Notes: generated from the sequence alone by a model not told the origin. Positions 1 through 8,458 are shown, counted from the first letter of the stretch. The stretch is DNA of 11,674 nt from Collinsella sp. (GCA_022713905.1 JAIHTM010000062.1:1-11674); one strand, 5' to 3'. Program-made: numbers and translations.

Positions 1-107
1 ATGACTCATATATTTGGAGTATTCCGATCATGGTGATTGTGCATTGGCTTATTTCGGCGGTTTACTCGAAGTTATTCTTGCTCGTGTGAAGAATAGCCTT
101 ATTCCCG
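1..107. other. Non-coding left edge with small hairpin
   Basis: No convincing gene is visible. A plus-strand ATG at position 1 opens only an 11-codon frame. A small inverted repeat, TATTCTT at 73-79 and AAGAATA at 89-95 with a 9-nt loop, lies just outside the IS30 remnant. It has no T-run after it in either direction, so I do not call it a terminator. Confidence 0.4.
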
Positions 108-1165
108 GATTCAATTTGTAAGTGCGACGCTCGTCTTTGGGTGGCTTGTCTTCGGCATTAGCTTGCCGAGTTCGCGGTACCAAACCTCGTTGGGCGTTTC
201 CCAGTCCAGGACCTTCATGGGGTGTCGTTGATCTCCTGGACGATGGCCTGCAGGGCCTCGTCCACGAGCAGGTGGCAGGAGGACTCCGTGCCGTTGTCCC
301 AGGTGCGGTCGATGCGCGCGGGCGCGGGGATGTCCTTGTGGATGTCGTATTCGGCGCGCGCCGTGGCCGGCGCGCCCTTGTCGGGGATGAACCGGGCGAA
401 CAGCCTGCGGCTCTTGCGTTCGACCTGCGTGTCGATGCACCGCTTGGACGGGGACGCGCCGACCACGGTGTCGGATTCGAAGTGGCCGAACTCATGGCGC
501 GAGTCTACCTTCTTCGGCCGGTCCGTGATCGGCACGCGCATCGGGATGCGCGGTCCCCTCGCCCTCCTGCCCTTCGAACGCGTGCGGTGCCGCTTGCCGC
601 GAGGCAGGTACCGCCTGAGGTCCAACGCCCTCTGCGGTTTCGCGTGGATCCACCGGTGGAGGCATTCGTGGCTTATCCGCATGCGCGGGTCGTCGGGCCA
701 TTCGACCTTCAGCCGCCCCTCGATCCTTTCCGGCGTCCACCCCTTCCTGAGCGCGTCCATCACCCATGCGAGCAACGGGGAGTAGGACATGCGCATGGGC
801 CTGCGGGATTCGCGCGCACGCGTCTCGGCCTTCCTCTGCGCGGTCATGGCCAGTAGAACGGGCGGGACGTCCACGCGCCCGCCTTCAGCCGTTTCGGCCG
901 GTAGGGGCGGTAGGACCCGTTCTCGTCGGACGCGACCCACAGGCCGCGTCCCGGCTCGCGGCTGACCGTGGACTTGTCGCGGCCGATCCTCAATGCGATC
1001 TGGCACACGCCGAGCCCCTCGCGGTTCCTCAACTCGTCGATCCGGACCCGCTCCTCGCCCGACAGGTGGGAATACACTTTCGTCATGGGCGCAACACCTT
1101 CTCCAGTTAGAACCTGAACCCTTCCAACCATAGAGCGGGTGTTGCGCTTCTATCTAGAACCCGGG
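108..1165 (-). mobile_element. IS30-family insertion sequence, decayed copy
   Basis: The GC-rich block is filled by a broken IS30-type transposase on the minus strand. Outer limits are approximate. The left end, just past the transposase stop, reads AAGTGCGACGCTCG from position 120. The right end read inward from about 1148 gives AAGCGCAACACCCG. The two look like imperfect terminal inverted repeats. I could not identify a target-site duplication. Base composition changes abruptly on both sides. The element lies directly upstream of the polysaccharide operon, so it may have displaced the operon's original promoter or upstream genes. The transposase damage means this copy cannot move on its own. 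Confidence 0.7.
111..1086 (-). pseudogene. IS30-family transposase, two frameshifts plus internal deletion
   Basis: Reading on the minus strand from ATG at 1086 (MTKVYSHLSGEERVRI), the N-terminal part is the IS30 helix-turn-helix region with IGRDKSTVSRE. That frame stops at 844-846. Homology continues in a second frame from about 855 (AMTAQRKAETRARE), which fits loss of one base. This part carries the catalytic-core motifs HEFGHFESDTVVG and TWDNGTES, the first two acidic residues of the DDE triad. It stops at 215. The C-terminal tail MKVLDWETPNEVW resumes in a third frame across a run of four Gs at 219-222 (plus strand), where a fifth would restore the frame. Between TWDNGTES and EINDTP only about 17 residues remain. 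The family normally has a longer stretch there with the WQRG..NE motif holding the catalytic glutamate, so that segment appears deleted. The gene is certainly non-functional. Confidence 0.85.
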
Positions 1166-1306
1166 ATCCCCCGGAAAATAGAAGATAAGTAGTACACTAC
1201 TACTAGGTTTAGTCGAGATGGAGGGCGTGCGGAGCTGTGAGCCGGAGCAACTATGGATTGGCGGATCAGTGCGGTTATGTTTGGTTAACTGCAATTAGGT
1301 ACCGTT
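1166..1306. other. Intergenic region upstream of the polysaccharide operon
   Basis: There is no gene between the IS30 remnant and the first glycosyltransferase. I find no convincing -35/-10 pair. A short perfect inverted repeat, AGTAGT-AC-ACTACT at 1188-1201, is the only structured element and could be an operator half-site pair or chance. The first gene has only a weak purine-rich site (TTAGG, about 1296-1300) before its ATG. The operon may depend on a promoter upstream or within the IS, or on one I cannot recognise. Confidence 0.4.
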
Positions 1307-2437
1307 ATGTCTGAACTGATTCGTGTAGCACAAGTTGTCGGCAGAATGATGGGCGGCGGCGTGGAAGCCACCGTCATGAATCATTATCGTCATATCGACC
1401 GTAGCCGTATCCAGTTTGATTTCATCGTACAGAATGACTCCACGGTGGTTCCTGAGGATGAGATCAAAGCACTCGGTGGCCGAGTATTCACGATACCTTC
1501 CTATAAGCATCTGTCTGCATACATAAATGCATGCGAGCAGTTGTTTTGCGATCTCAAGCCGACGATTGTACATTCGCATATGAATGCATTGAGTGTATTC
1601 CCGTTAGGTGCCGCTAAGAGAGCGGGCGTACCGGTACGTATTGCGCACAGTCACTCGACCAGTAATCCGCGTGAGTACACGAAGACCGCAGTGAAGATGG
1701 CTTTGCGTCCGTTTGCGAAGGTATATCCCACACATTATGCAGCTTGCTCGCATTACACGGCTCAGTGGCTATTCGGCGAAAAGCTTGATGCCGCCGGCAA
1801 GGTCAGGATTATTCGTAACGCTATTGAGCCCGAGATATTCCGTTTCAATCCTATGGTGCGAGCCGCTAAACGTGCCGAGTTGGGTGTTGCTGACAATCAA
1901 CTGCTCATCGGTCAAGTGGGGCGTATGTGCTTCCAGAAGAACCAATTGTTCACGCTTGATGTGTTCAAACAGGTACTCGAGTGTCATCCAAATGCTGTCC
2001 TTGCTCTCGCGGGCGATGGCGACATGATGAAGCAAGTGCAGGCACGGATTCATGAACTTGGACTCGAACGTTCGGTACGCATGCTGGGTGTACGTAACGA
2101 TATTAGTAGCTTGTATCAAGCGCTCGATGTGCTTGCTTTCCCCTCCACCTATGAAGGGCTGGGTATGGTCTCTATAGAAGCACAAGCTTCAGGATTACCG
2201 GTGATCGCATCCAATTATGTTCCGAGGGAGGCGAGCATTATCCCTGGTCTCGTTAAATTCTTTCCATTGGATAAAACCGATGCATGGGCAGTTGAACTTG
2301 CAGAAATGTCACCCGTAGCCAAACGAAGTGATGAAAAAAACGCCATATGCCATGCCGGGTACGATATCAAAGACAGCGCACAACAACTTGGTGAATGGTA
2401 TAGTCAACTCATCGATAGTAGTGTGATACATTCTTGA
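1307..2437 (+). CDS. GT4-family glycosyltransferase (GT-B fold), EpsF-like
   Basis: This 376-residue protein has the length and layout of retaining GT-B glycosyltransferases of family GT4. Residues 5-20 form the N-terminal nucleotide-loop strand with GGGVEA, as in EpsF-type enzymes. HSHST is at about 114-118. The C-terminal nucleotide-sugar domain starts near GQVGRMCFQKNQ (202-213). The E-x7-E donor-binding motif is visible as TYEGLGMVSIEAQ with E283 and E291. It has no signal peptide or membrane span, so it should act at the cytoplasmic membrane face, moving a sugar from a nucleotide donor to the lipid-linked repeat unit. Donor and linkage cannot be told from sequence. The ATG at 1307 is preferred because LIRVAQVVGRMMGGG begins the domain at once. 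The Shine-Dalgarno is weak. It is the first gene of the operon and related in architecture to the next gene. Its composition is less AT-rich than the two genes that follow. Confidence 0.88.
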   Translation: MSELIRVAQVVGRMMGGGVEATVMNHYRHIDRSRIQFDFIVQNDSTVVPEDEIKALGGRVFTIPSYKHLSAYINACEQLFCDLKPTIVHSHMNALSVFPLGAAKRAGVPVRIAHSHSTSNPREYTKTAVKMALRPFAKVYPTHYAACSHYTAQWLFGEKLDAAGKVRIIRNAIEPEIFRFNPMVRAAKRAELGVADNQLLIGQVGRMCFQKNQLFTLDVFKQVLECHPNAVLALAGDGDMMKQVQARIHELGLERSVRMLGVRNDISSLYQALDVLAFPSTYEGLGMVSIEAQASGLPVIASNYVPREASIIPGLVKFFPLDKTDAWAVELAEMSPVAKRSDEKNAICHAGYDIKDSAQQLGEWYSQLIDSSVIHS

Positions 2438-2445
2438 CATAAAAT

Positions 2446-2451
2446 AAGGGG
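2446..2451 (+). promoter_or_regulatory. Ribosome binding site deciding a TTG start
   Basis: AAGGGG at 2446-2451 lies only 3 nt before the first in-frame TTG (2455) but 9 nt before a second TTG at 2461. The second spacing is normal, and it gives a protein starting MRILMVTRG, the usual opening of GT4 enzymes. The nearest ATG (2473) would be too far away and would cut the first beta strand. Confidence 0.55.
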
Positions 2452-2460
2452 CACTTGAAT

Positions 2461-3540
2461 TTGAGAATATTAATGGTGACCAGAGGACTGCAACATTCCA
2501 ATGGTGTAGCAAGCTATGTTATGAATTATTACAGGGCGTTGCATGGTCCTGAAATGCGATTCGATTTCTTGGTGATAGATGATGTTGGTTCACCGTATTA
2601 TAAGGAAATTGCGGGTAATGGGGATAACGTGTTCCTGCTTCCTTCATATATCAAACATCCATTAAAATTTTTCTTACTTATTTTCAATATATTTAAGAAG
2701 AGTCATTATGATGTCGTTCATTGCAATGTCGTTAATAGCGGAGTTCCGGTGCTTGCTGCAGCAGCTGCATTCAATGTTCCCATTCGTATATTGCATAGTC
2801 ATGCTGCACAGAATGGTGATGTTTGGTGGAAGCAATTAAGGAATAAGCCATTTTCTGCGTTGGCTCTGCATTTTGCGAACAAATATATCGCATGTTCGCA
2901 TAAAGCCGGTGATGGCCTATTTGGGAAGAGAAAATACAGGATTATACCTAATGCAATAAACATATCCCGTTTTCGTTATTCGGAGGTTGCGCGGAACAAA
3001 ATTCGAGGGATCGAAAATTGTGGAGATAAAATTGTTGTGATGACGGTTGGTAGGATCACAACCCAGAAGAATCCCTACTTTATTGTCGATATCATTCGCG
3101 AACTTGCCAACAGTAAAGTTGACTTCCGTTTCTGGTGGTTCGGGGATGATGAACTGAATGGCGATGTACAACGATATGCCGAAAAACAGGGCGTCAGCCA
3201 ATATATTTCGTTCAAGGGATCAGTTGGAAACGTGAATGAATACTATTCCGCGGCCGATGTCTTTGTTCTTCCGTCATTATATGAGGGTTTGCCGGTATCT
3301 GGAGTGGAAGCGCAGACGGCAGGATTGCCTGTGTTGTTTTCGGATCAAATTACTCGTGAGACATCAATGAGTGTTTTAACAGATTTTCTTCCAATAGACG
3401 ATGCGAACCTGTGGGCGGAAAAGATTCTTCTGGATAGGCATTATGATCGGTCAAACTATATTAGATCGGTCGTTTCAGATAGTTTCGATATACGTTGTTG
3501 TTCAAAACAGATGATTAAAGAGTATTCGATATCAATGTAG
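2461..3540 (+). CDS. GT4-family glycosyltransferase (GT-B fold), second copy
   Basis: This is a protein of about 359 residues, counted from the TTG at 2461 (the longer TTG start at 2455 adds two). It follows the same plan as the preceding gene: N-terminal strand and loop RILMVTRGLQHSNGVASYV (2-20), HSHAAQ at 112-117, interdomain region then VGRITTQKNP (196-205), and the E-x7-E motif LYEGLPVSGVEAQ with E275 and E283. It is a soluble GT-B enzyme expected to add one sugar to the growing lipid-linked oligosaccharide on the cytoplasmic side. Shared landmarks (FDF near residue 35, PSY near 61, HSH, KN) suggest a distant paralogue of its neighbour. Its codons are much more AT-rich than that gene's, so the two probably came from different donors rather than a recent duplication. 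Sugar specificity is unknown. It ends 8 nt before the polymerase gene. Confidence 0.87.
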   Translation: MRILMVTRGLQHSNGVASYVMNYYRALHGPEMRFDFLVIDDVGSPYYKEIAGNGDNVFLLPSYIKHPLKFFLLIFNIFKKSHYDVVHCNVVNSGVPVLAAAAAFNVPIRILHSHAAQNGDVWWKQLRNKPFSALALHFANKYIACSHKAGDGLFGKRKYRIIPNAINISRFRYSEVARNKIRGIENCGDKIVVMTVGRITTQKNPYFIVDIIRELANSKVDFRFWWFGDDELNGDVQRYAEKQGVSQYISFKGSVGNVNEYYSAADVFVLPSLYEGLPVSGVEAQTAGLPVLFSDQITRETSMSVLTDFLPIDDANLWAEKILLDRHYDRSNYIRSVVSDSFDIRCCSKQMIKEYSISM

Positions 3541-3548
3541 GTTTTATA

Positions 3549-4793
3549 ATGATCCGAAATAGATATACATTCTTTGATATAATATTGTGTATTTCTTTTT
3601 TATTGAATTCCGTTTCGGTATATTCAAAAAGCAACTATTCACATAGACTAAACTATGCATCGCTATTCATAGCTGCTATGTGTTTACTGTTTGTGCTTCT
3701 TTCTAACATGAGCAAGGAGGTGTGGTCAAAAGCAATTTACATTGGTTTCATATGTATTGTTGTAGGGTGTTTACCGTTCTTTGTTTTGTATTTCGTGCAG
3801 CAGTCAGATATTTCTAAGCAAATTTTTCGTTTCGTATTGATTGTGCCGATCTGCTCTATGTATCTTTTTCTGCGATCGTTATATGGGATTAAAGTAGTCT
3901 TGAGGAATTTCGTAAATGCCTATATCATTTTGGTAATACCTGGCTTTATAATTTGGATATTGTATTCACTGGGTGTTGTATCGACTAATATGTCATTAGA
4001 CGTTTCTTGGGGTAGTTACACTACTGTAAATGGGGTTTATGGAATAGAGTGGTTCACTCAATATAGTGATATTAATCTCAGCATCGGAAAACTCTGGAAG
4101 TTCACATCTGTTTTTATCGAAGCGCCGGCCTTTGCAGCTTTTGCCGTATTGTTCGGATGTATTTCGATTTATCTCGCAGATTCTTCGTTGGTTGCTGTCT
4201 TAATAATAGTGATTAGTGGATTGTGCTCCTTTACGACAACCGCATATCTTGGTTTTGGATTATTGTTATTGCCCTTACTATATAAAGCTTTTTATAATAG
4301 CAAAACAAGAATATTGAAATTTTTATTCCTTGCGATTGGTGTATTATGCATTTTAGGGAGTTCGTTAGTTTTTGTTAAAATAATGTCAAATAAGATTGCG
4401 ACTTTTTCCGGAGGAATTCATCTTCTTGACTTTCTTTCCGGTTTAAAGGCGTTTGTTGATAATCCGATATTTGGTCATGGCGTTAATGATTATCGGGCAG
4501 CTTGGCTTCAATTTGCTTCCGATCATCAAAGTGGTGTATCACAGACTAGTACCTTGATGTCAGTGCTATCCCAGGGAGGCTTACTATATCTTTTTCCATT
4601 TATATATCCGCTTTTTAATATGTATAAATCGGAAATGAAAATTTATAAGCCATTTGTTATATGTTTTTTAATACTGTTTTCAATTTGTATTGCTTTTGAG
4701 GATAGTTTTATTACGTATCTTCTTATATCATTCGGGTATATTGACATGACAAATAGATCTGGCGGTAAGTGTTCTCTACGGGAAAGGATATGA
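3549..4793 (+). CDS. wzy: Wzy-like oligosaccharide repeat-unit polymerase
   Basis: This 414-residue protein is almost entirely hydrophobic, with about 11-12 predicted membrane segments by eye (near 8-24, 36-53, 62-82, 92-110, 122-142, 194-212, 214-232, 234-248, 256-276, 340-358, 366-382 and possibly 385-397). Between about 145 and 190 and between 285 and 338 it has hydrophilic loops, the two large periplasmic-type loops of the Wzy/O-antigen ligase superfamily. The second contains NPIFGHGVNDY (305-315), close to the NPxxGxG signature of that group. FIEAPAFAAF (189-198) is also typical. It should link flipped repeat units on the outer face of the membrane. Sequence alone does not separate a polymerase from a ligase, but ligases are not expected in Gram-positive clusters. 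It is the most AT-rich gene here, which is usual for wzy. Its stop overlaps the next start as ATGA. Confidence 0.82.
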   Translation: MIRNRYTFFDIILCISFLLNSVSVYSKSNYSHRLNYASLFIAAMCLLFVLLSNMSKEVWSKAIYIGFICIVVGCLPFFVLYFVQQSDISKQIFRFVLIVPICSMYLFLRSLYGIKVVLRNFVNAYIILVIPGFIIWILYSLGVVSTNMSLDVSWGSYTTVNGVYGIEWFTQYSDINLSIGKLWKFTSVFIEAPAFAAFAVLFGCISIYLADSSLVAVLIIVISGLCSFTTTAYLGFGLLLLPLLYKAFYNSKTRILKFLFLAIGVLCILGSSLVFVKIMSNKIATFSGGIHLLDFLSGLKAFVDNPIFGHGVNDYRAAWLQFASDHQSGVSQTSTLMSVLSQGGLLYLFPFIYPLFNMYKSEMKIYKPFVICFLILFSICIAFEDSFITYLLISFGYIDMTNRSGGKCSLRERI

Positions 4794-5935
4794 GATTGTC
4801 TTCTGTTGGCATCGTCACTTATCATGCTGCGTATAACTTTGGTTCCGTGCTGCAGGCTCTAGGCACTCAGATTGCCTTTGAAAAGCATGGTTGTTCGGCA
4901 TCCATTATTAACTATCGTCCTTCTGGTCAGCGAGCTTTTTATGAGACGCTATATCGTACGAATCGTTCATTAAAAACGCTGATTAACGATCTATCCCTGA
5001 TCTCAGTGAAATCGGATCGTCTTCTTCGTGCTGAACGATTTGAGCGTTTCATCAATCAGCAGCTCAATCTCACGGAATGTGTTGAAAAGGCTTCGGATTT
5101 GGGAAAATTCGCTGATTCTTTCGATATATATGTGAGCGGTAGTGATCAAATTCTGAATATTCATTCTAATGAATATCCGGGAAGCGACTGGGATGCCATG
5201 AAACCTTACTTATTAGATTTCACAAATCGTCGCAAGGTAAGTTATGCTTCATCTCCTGCGAATATGACACGGGATGAGATCAAACACATTGTTCCCGACC
5301 TTCAAAAGTTCACGATGCTGTCTGCACGTGAACAAGATGCCGCCGAAATGATTGGCCAACTCGTGGGCAGGCCCTGCGCCAATGTACTTGACCCCACGTT
5401 GCTTGTCGGGGCTGATTCATGGCGTAGGATTGCGACACGTGCAGCGGATGAGATGAATCTTCCGAAAAAATATGCCTTGATATATTCGCTAAACGGCACG
5501 AAAACCGTTATGCAGCAGTATTCCCTATATCGCCGTGTCAGTGATATTCTTAATATGCCGGTTGTCTTGATTGCCCCGTTTGCGTGGTTCCCGACGAACA
5601 AGCATATTGTTGATGGGCGAGCCGCTGGGCCTGCGGAGTTCATCAATATCATCGATCACGCTATTGTGGTGATTACCGATTCTTATCATGGAACCTTATT
5701 CTCCATGAATCTGGGTACTCCTTTCCTGTCGATGAGCAACGGAAAAGGGTCGAGCACACGAAAGGACCAGGTTCTGCATCGTATGCAGGCCAGTGAATCC
5801 ATCGTCAAAGGGATAGAGGATGCTGTTCATTATCTCGAACGATCAGGTATCCCCTCAGTTCATGATATCACGAAACCTCTTGCGGGAGTTCGGCAATTTT
5901 CAAAAGATTACATTGCTCACACCCTTGACTTCTAG
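4790..5935 (+). CDS. Polysaccharide pyruvyl transferase family protein
   Basis: This 381-residue protein matches the polysaccharide pyruvyl transferase family (PF04230; CsaB, WcaK, EpsO group), which moves an enolpyruvyl-derived group from phosphoenolpyruvate onto a sugar as a ketal. Visible landmarks are the N-terminal strand VGIVTYHAAYNFGSVLQALG (6-25), YVSGSDQILN (114-123), VSYASSP (150-156), LDPTLL (200-205) and the C-terminal TDSYHGTLFSMNLG (296-309) with the conserved SYHG histidine. It has no membrane segments and is likely cytoplasmic, acting on the lipid-linked unit. A GTG at 4769 would add seven residues, but ATG 4790 is preferred. It forms an ATGA overlap with the polymerase stop and has GGGAAAGG just upstream (4780-4787), implying translational coupling. 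A pyruvate ketal would give the polymer negative charge. The acceptor sugar is unknown. Confidence 0.88.
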   Translation: MRLSSVGIVTYHAAYNFGSVLQALGTQIAFEKHGCSASIINYRPSGQRAFYETLYRTNRSLKTLINDLSLISVKSDRLLRAERFERFINQQLNLTECVEKASDLGKFADSFDIYVSGSDQILNIHSNEYPGSDWDAMKPYLLDFTNRRKVSYASSPANMTRDEIKHIVPDLQKFTMLSAREQDAAEMIGQLVGRPCANVLDPTLLVGADSWRRIATRAADEMNLPKKYALIYSLNGTKTVMQQYSLYRRVSDILNMPVVLIAPFAWFPTNKHIVDGRAAGPAEFINIIDHAIVVITDSYHGTLFSMNLGTPFLSMSNGKGSSTRKDQVLHRMQASESIVKGIEDAVHYLERSGIPSVHDITKPLAGVRQFSKDYIAHTLDF

Positions 5936-5950
5936 AATCGATTGTGCATA

Positions 5951-7411
5951 ATGGCAAATCATAGGAAAAAGCCGAAAATACATTCGGTGAAGTTCAATGT
6001 TCTCATGAATATGCTTCTAACGACATCGCAGATGTTGTTTCCTTTAATCACCCTGCCGTACGTTTCTCGTATTCTTTCCACGTTTGGTACGGGTGCAGTT
6101 GCTTACGTGCAAAGCGTTGTGCTGTATTTTTCGATGGTCGCGCTCCTCGGCATACAGAACTATGGCATCAAGGTCTGTGCTATGGTACGCGATGATATAG
6201 TGGAATTATCGAAAGTCGTAAAGGAACTTTTGGTCATTTTGCTGGTGTCCACGAGCATTGTCTTTGCGGTTTATCTATTATCGATATTCCTCATTCCGAC
6301 TTTCTCTCAACAGCGGACACTGTTCCTGATTTTCTCAGTTGGATTCTGGCTTTCTTCGTTCGGTGTGGAATGGTTCTACCAAGCCATTGAACAGTACGGT
6401 TACATTACTGTACGGAACATTGTATTCAAGTTTATTGGCCTTATTCTGATGTTCCTATTTGTCCACCAGAGCTCGGATTATATTGTGTACGGCATCACCG
6501 TGCTCGTTGCCGGCTACGGTATGAATATCCTCAATCTCCTGCGTCTGCGCAAACTCGTGGATTTCTCTATCAGGCAGCGTCTGGAATACAAAGAACATCT
6601 TAAGGCTATGTTCTGGTATTCAATTGCATCGATTTCGTCCGGCATGTATACCCAAACGGATATCGTGGCTCTCGGTTTTCTCGGTAACATCAATATGGTT
6701 GGTCTCTACCAACTTGTTGCGAAAATCAAGAATGTGCTCATCAAAGCCGTGAACTCCGTTGGCAATGTGATGTTGCCACGTATTTCTTACTACAAGGCCA
6801 ATGGGGACAAGCAGGCAATTATTAATCTGATGGCCAAGAATGTCAACTTCATCGGTGTGGTATCTGGTGCTCTGATCGGTGGAACGGTTCTGTGTTCGGA
6901 TTCCGTTGTACAACTTATGGGAGGCAAGGACTTCTCTGGATCAGTCGTGCCACTAATGCTCGCTGTTCCAGCTATATTATTCTCATCGCTCAATATCGCT
7001 TTGGGAAATGAACTGATTGCTGATTCGCGCGAAAGGGAATGGGCAATACTTAATGTTATTGGATTCACATGTTCGGTTGTATATGCTATCACATTTATTT
7101 ATTTTTTTGGCGTTGCCGGAGCTGCAATATCGAATTCTCTAACCGAATTGACCGTACTTGTTTTGCGATGCTCGCGCGGCAAAGGATTTATGCGGCAAAT
7201 TCTGCCACAAACCGATTACCACAAGATTGGTATCGTATCCGTTGTATCGGTATTTATCGCTTTACTGCTGAAATCACAACTTGCATTCACTCCCGGATTC
7301 ATCTCTCTCATTGTGAACGGATGTTGTTTTATGGGAATATATTGCATCGGACTTGTTCTGGCGCATGAATTGTTTGTCGCCGAAATGATTCATTCTATTA
7401 TCAAAAGGTAG
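5951..7411 (+). CDS. wzx: Wzx-type polysaccharide repeat-unit flippase
   Basis: This 486-residue membrane protein of the MOP exporter superfamily (polysaccharide synthesis family, PF01943) has a short basic N-terminus followed by about 12-14 hydrophobic segments. The first segment holds FPLITLPYVSRIL (30-42), the conserved opening of Wzx proteins. LGIQNYGIKVCAMVRDD (66-82) is the usual loop after the second span, and SFGVEWFYQAIEQYGYI is another family landmark. It should flip the undecaprenyl-pyrophosphate-linked repeat unit across the membrane for Wzy. An in-frame TTG at 5942 would add three residues. I prefer ATG 5951, though neither start has a strong Shine-Dalgarno. It sits between the pyruvyl transferase (15-nt gap) and the GT2 gene (9-nt gap). 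Base composition is intermediate, richer in GC than wzy. Confidence 0.9.
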   Translation: MANHRKKPKIHSVKFNVLMNMLLTTSQMLFPLITLPYVSRILSTFGTGAVAYVQSVVLYFSMVALLGIQNYGIKVCAMVRDDIVELSKVVKELLVILLVSTSIVFAVYLLSIFLIPTFSQQRTLFLIFSVGFWLSSFGVEWFYQAIEQYGYITVRNIVFKFIGLILMFLFVHQSSDYIVYGITVLVAGYGMNILNLLRLRKLVDFSIRQRLEYKEHLKAMFWYSIASISSGMYTQTDIVALGFLGNINMVGLYQLVAKIKNVLIKAVNSVGNVMLPRISYYKANGDKQAIINLMAKNVNFIGVVSGALIGGTVLCSDSVVQLMGGKDFSGSVVPLMLAVPAILFSSLNIALGNELIADSREREWAILNVIGFTCSVVYAITFIYFFGVAGAAISNSLTELTVLVLRCSRGKGFMRQILPQTDYHKIGIVSVVSVFIALLLKSQLAFTPGFISLIVNGCCFMGIYCIGLVLAHELFVAEMIHSIIKR

Positions 7412-7415
7412 GAGA
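7410..7415 (+). promoter_or_regulatory. Ribosome binding site for the GT2 gene
   Basis: AGGAGA lies 5 nt before ATG 7421 and overlaps the TAG stop of the flippase gene (7409-7411). This suggests the two genes are translationally coupled. Confidence 0.6.
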
Positions 7416-7420
7416 ATACT

Positions 7421-8422
7421 ATGACTGGTCCCGATAAGTTGCTAACCATCTCGGTTGCTGCGTATAACGCTAAACCATACTTGGAACGATGCATATCCTC
7501 TGTCGTTTCCTGTCCGGATGCAGCACGTCTGTGTGAAATCATTATCGTAAATGATGGCTCCCATGATTCGACTTCGGATATTGCCCACCGTTTTCAAAGC
7601 CGGTATCCCCAAGCAGTACGCGTGATTGATAAGGAGAACGGAGGATACGGCTCCACCGTTAATGCCAGTCTGAAGCACGCAACAGGACGGTATTTCCGGC
7701 TCCTTGATGCGGATGATTGGGTGGATACTGAACATCTATCCGGCTTCTTGAGAGAATTGTGCGCTTGCGATGTGGATGTGGCTTTATCCCCGTACCTCGT
7801 ATGTAATGATCAGACCAAGGAAGAAACCCCGGTAACACTGTCGGAATTGCATGCAGCTCAGGCGGGACGTTTTGAAGATCTCGATTTCTCTCGGACACAT
7901 TTAACAATGCATGCGATGACTTTTCGGACCGATTTACTGAGACAGGCGGGAGTTCACCTTGATCACCATGTACTCTACACAGACTGCGAATTCATTACCC
8001 AGCCGCTTAGATTTGTTGACACATATCAGATGTTGACAAATCCATTGTATTGCTATCGAGTGGGCCGAGAAGGTCAAAGCTGTGATTATCGACAGACTGT
8101 ACGGCATAAGGATGATCTCAAAACCGTCATCAAAACCTTAACGCCGCTTTATGATGAGCAACTCCCCGGCAACAAATCGGAATTTCAATACTCACAGTTC
8201 CTTGGCCTCTACACTCAATTGTTCAATGCATGTTTTCTTCCCCGTGATGCTGCATGGGTGCAACTTAGAAAGCTATGCGAAGAGATGAAACCTCTTAATC
8301 CGAGAATGTGGGATAAATTCCTGCGGCATCGCGTCGATATTCGCATGGCGCTGTCCACGCATGGACTTGCGTTTCCTCTTCTGTGTGTGCTTCAGCGTAA
8401 ACGACTCAGCTATAGCGAGTGA
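7421..8422 (+). CDS. GT2-family glycosyltransferase (GT-A fold)
   Basis: This 333-residue inverting glycosyltransferase of family GT2 has LLTISVAAYNAKPYLERCI at 7-25 (nucleotide-binding strand and helix), IIVNDGSHDST (41-51) with the uracil-contacting aspartate, KENGGYGSTVNASLKHATG (71-89), and the metal-binding DxD motif as LLDADDW (94-100). The C-terminal half, with repeated aromatic and basic residues (FRTDLL, YTDCEF, RVGREGQS), resembles long GT2 enzymes of Gram-positive EPS clusters. No membrane segment is evident, so it should act at the inner face of the membrane on a nucleotide sugar such as UDP-Glc or UDP-Gal. The exact donor and linkage cannot be assigned. It has a good Shine-Dalgarno site. 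The stop is followed by a 46-nt gap, the longest inside the operon. Confidence 0.9.
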   Translation: MTGPDKLLTISVAAYNAKPYLERCISSVVSCPDAARLCEIIIVNDGSHDSTSDIAHRFQSRYPQAVRVIDKENGGYGSTVNASLKHATGRYFRLLDADDWVDTEHLSGFLRELCACDVDVALSPYLVCNDQTKEETPVTLSELHAAQAGRFEDLDFSRTHLTMHAMTFRTDLLRQAGVHLDHHVLYTDCEFITQPLRFVDTYQMLTNPLYCYRVGREGQSCDYRQTVRHKDDLKTVIKTLTPLYDEQLPGNKSEFQYSQFLGLYTQLFNACFLPRDAAWVQLRKLCEEMKPLNPRMWDKFLRHRVDIRMALSTHGLAFPLLCVLQRKRLSYSE

Positions 8423-8452
8423 AACCGACAAATGCATTCAGCATATTAATTT

Positions 8453-8458
8453 AAGGAG
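8453..8458 (+). promoter_or_regulatory. Ribosome binding site for the TPP enzyme gene
   Basis: AAGGAG lies 10 nt before ATG 8469 in an AT-rich spacer. It is the strongest Shine-Dalgarno match in the operon and fixes the start of the last gene. Confidence 0.6.

Noticed and set aside
122..856. Long plus-strand open frames across the IS30 region
   Set aside because: They are Arg/Pro/Ala-rich antisense shadows of the GC-rich transposase, with no recognisable motif.
1153..1175. Run of restriction-site-like sequence (TCTAGA, CCCGGG, GGATCC) resembling a cloning polylinker
   Set aside because: It lies at the end of a natural IS30-type element and is not followed by vector sequence. It is more simply a GC-rich palindromic IS end.
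1188..1201. AGTAGT-AC-ACTACT inverted repeat as an operator
   Set aside because: It is short, with no adjacent promoter elements and no regulator gene in the window. I mention it only in the intergenic entry.
2434..2463. TTGACA at 2434-2439 as a -35 box for an internal promoter
   Set aside because: It sits in the end of the preceding gene, and no acceptable -10 lies 16-19 nt downstream. The expected position is inside the next coding start.
4769..4789. Upstream GTG start for the pyruvyl transferase
   Set aside because: ATG 4790 forms an ATGA overlap with the polymerase stop, is well placed after GGGAAAGG, and directly begins the conserved strand.
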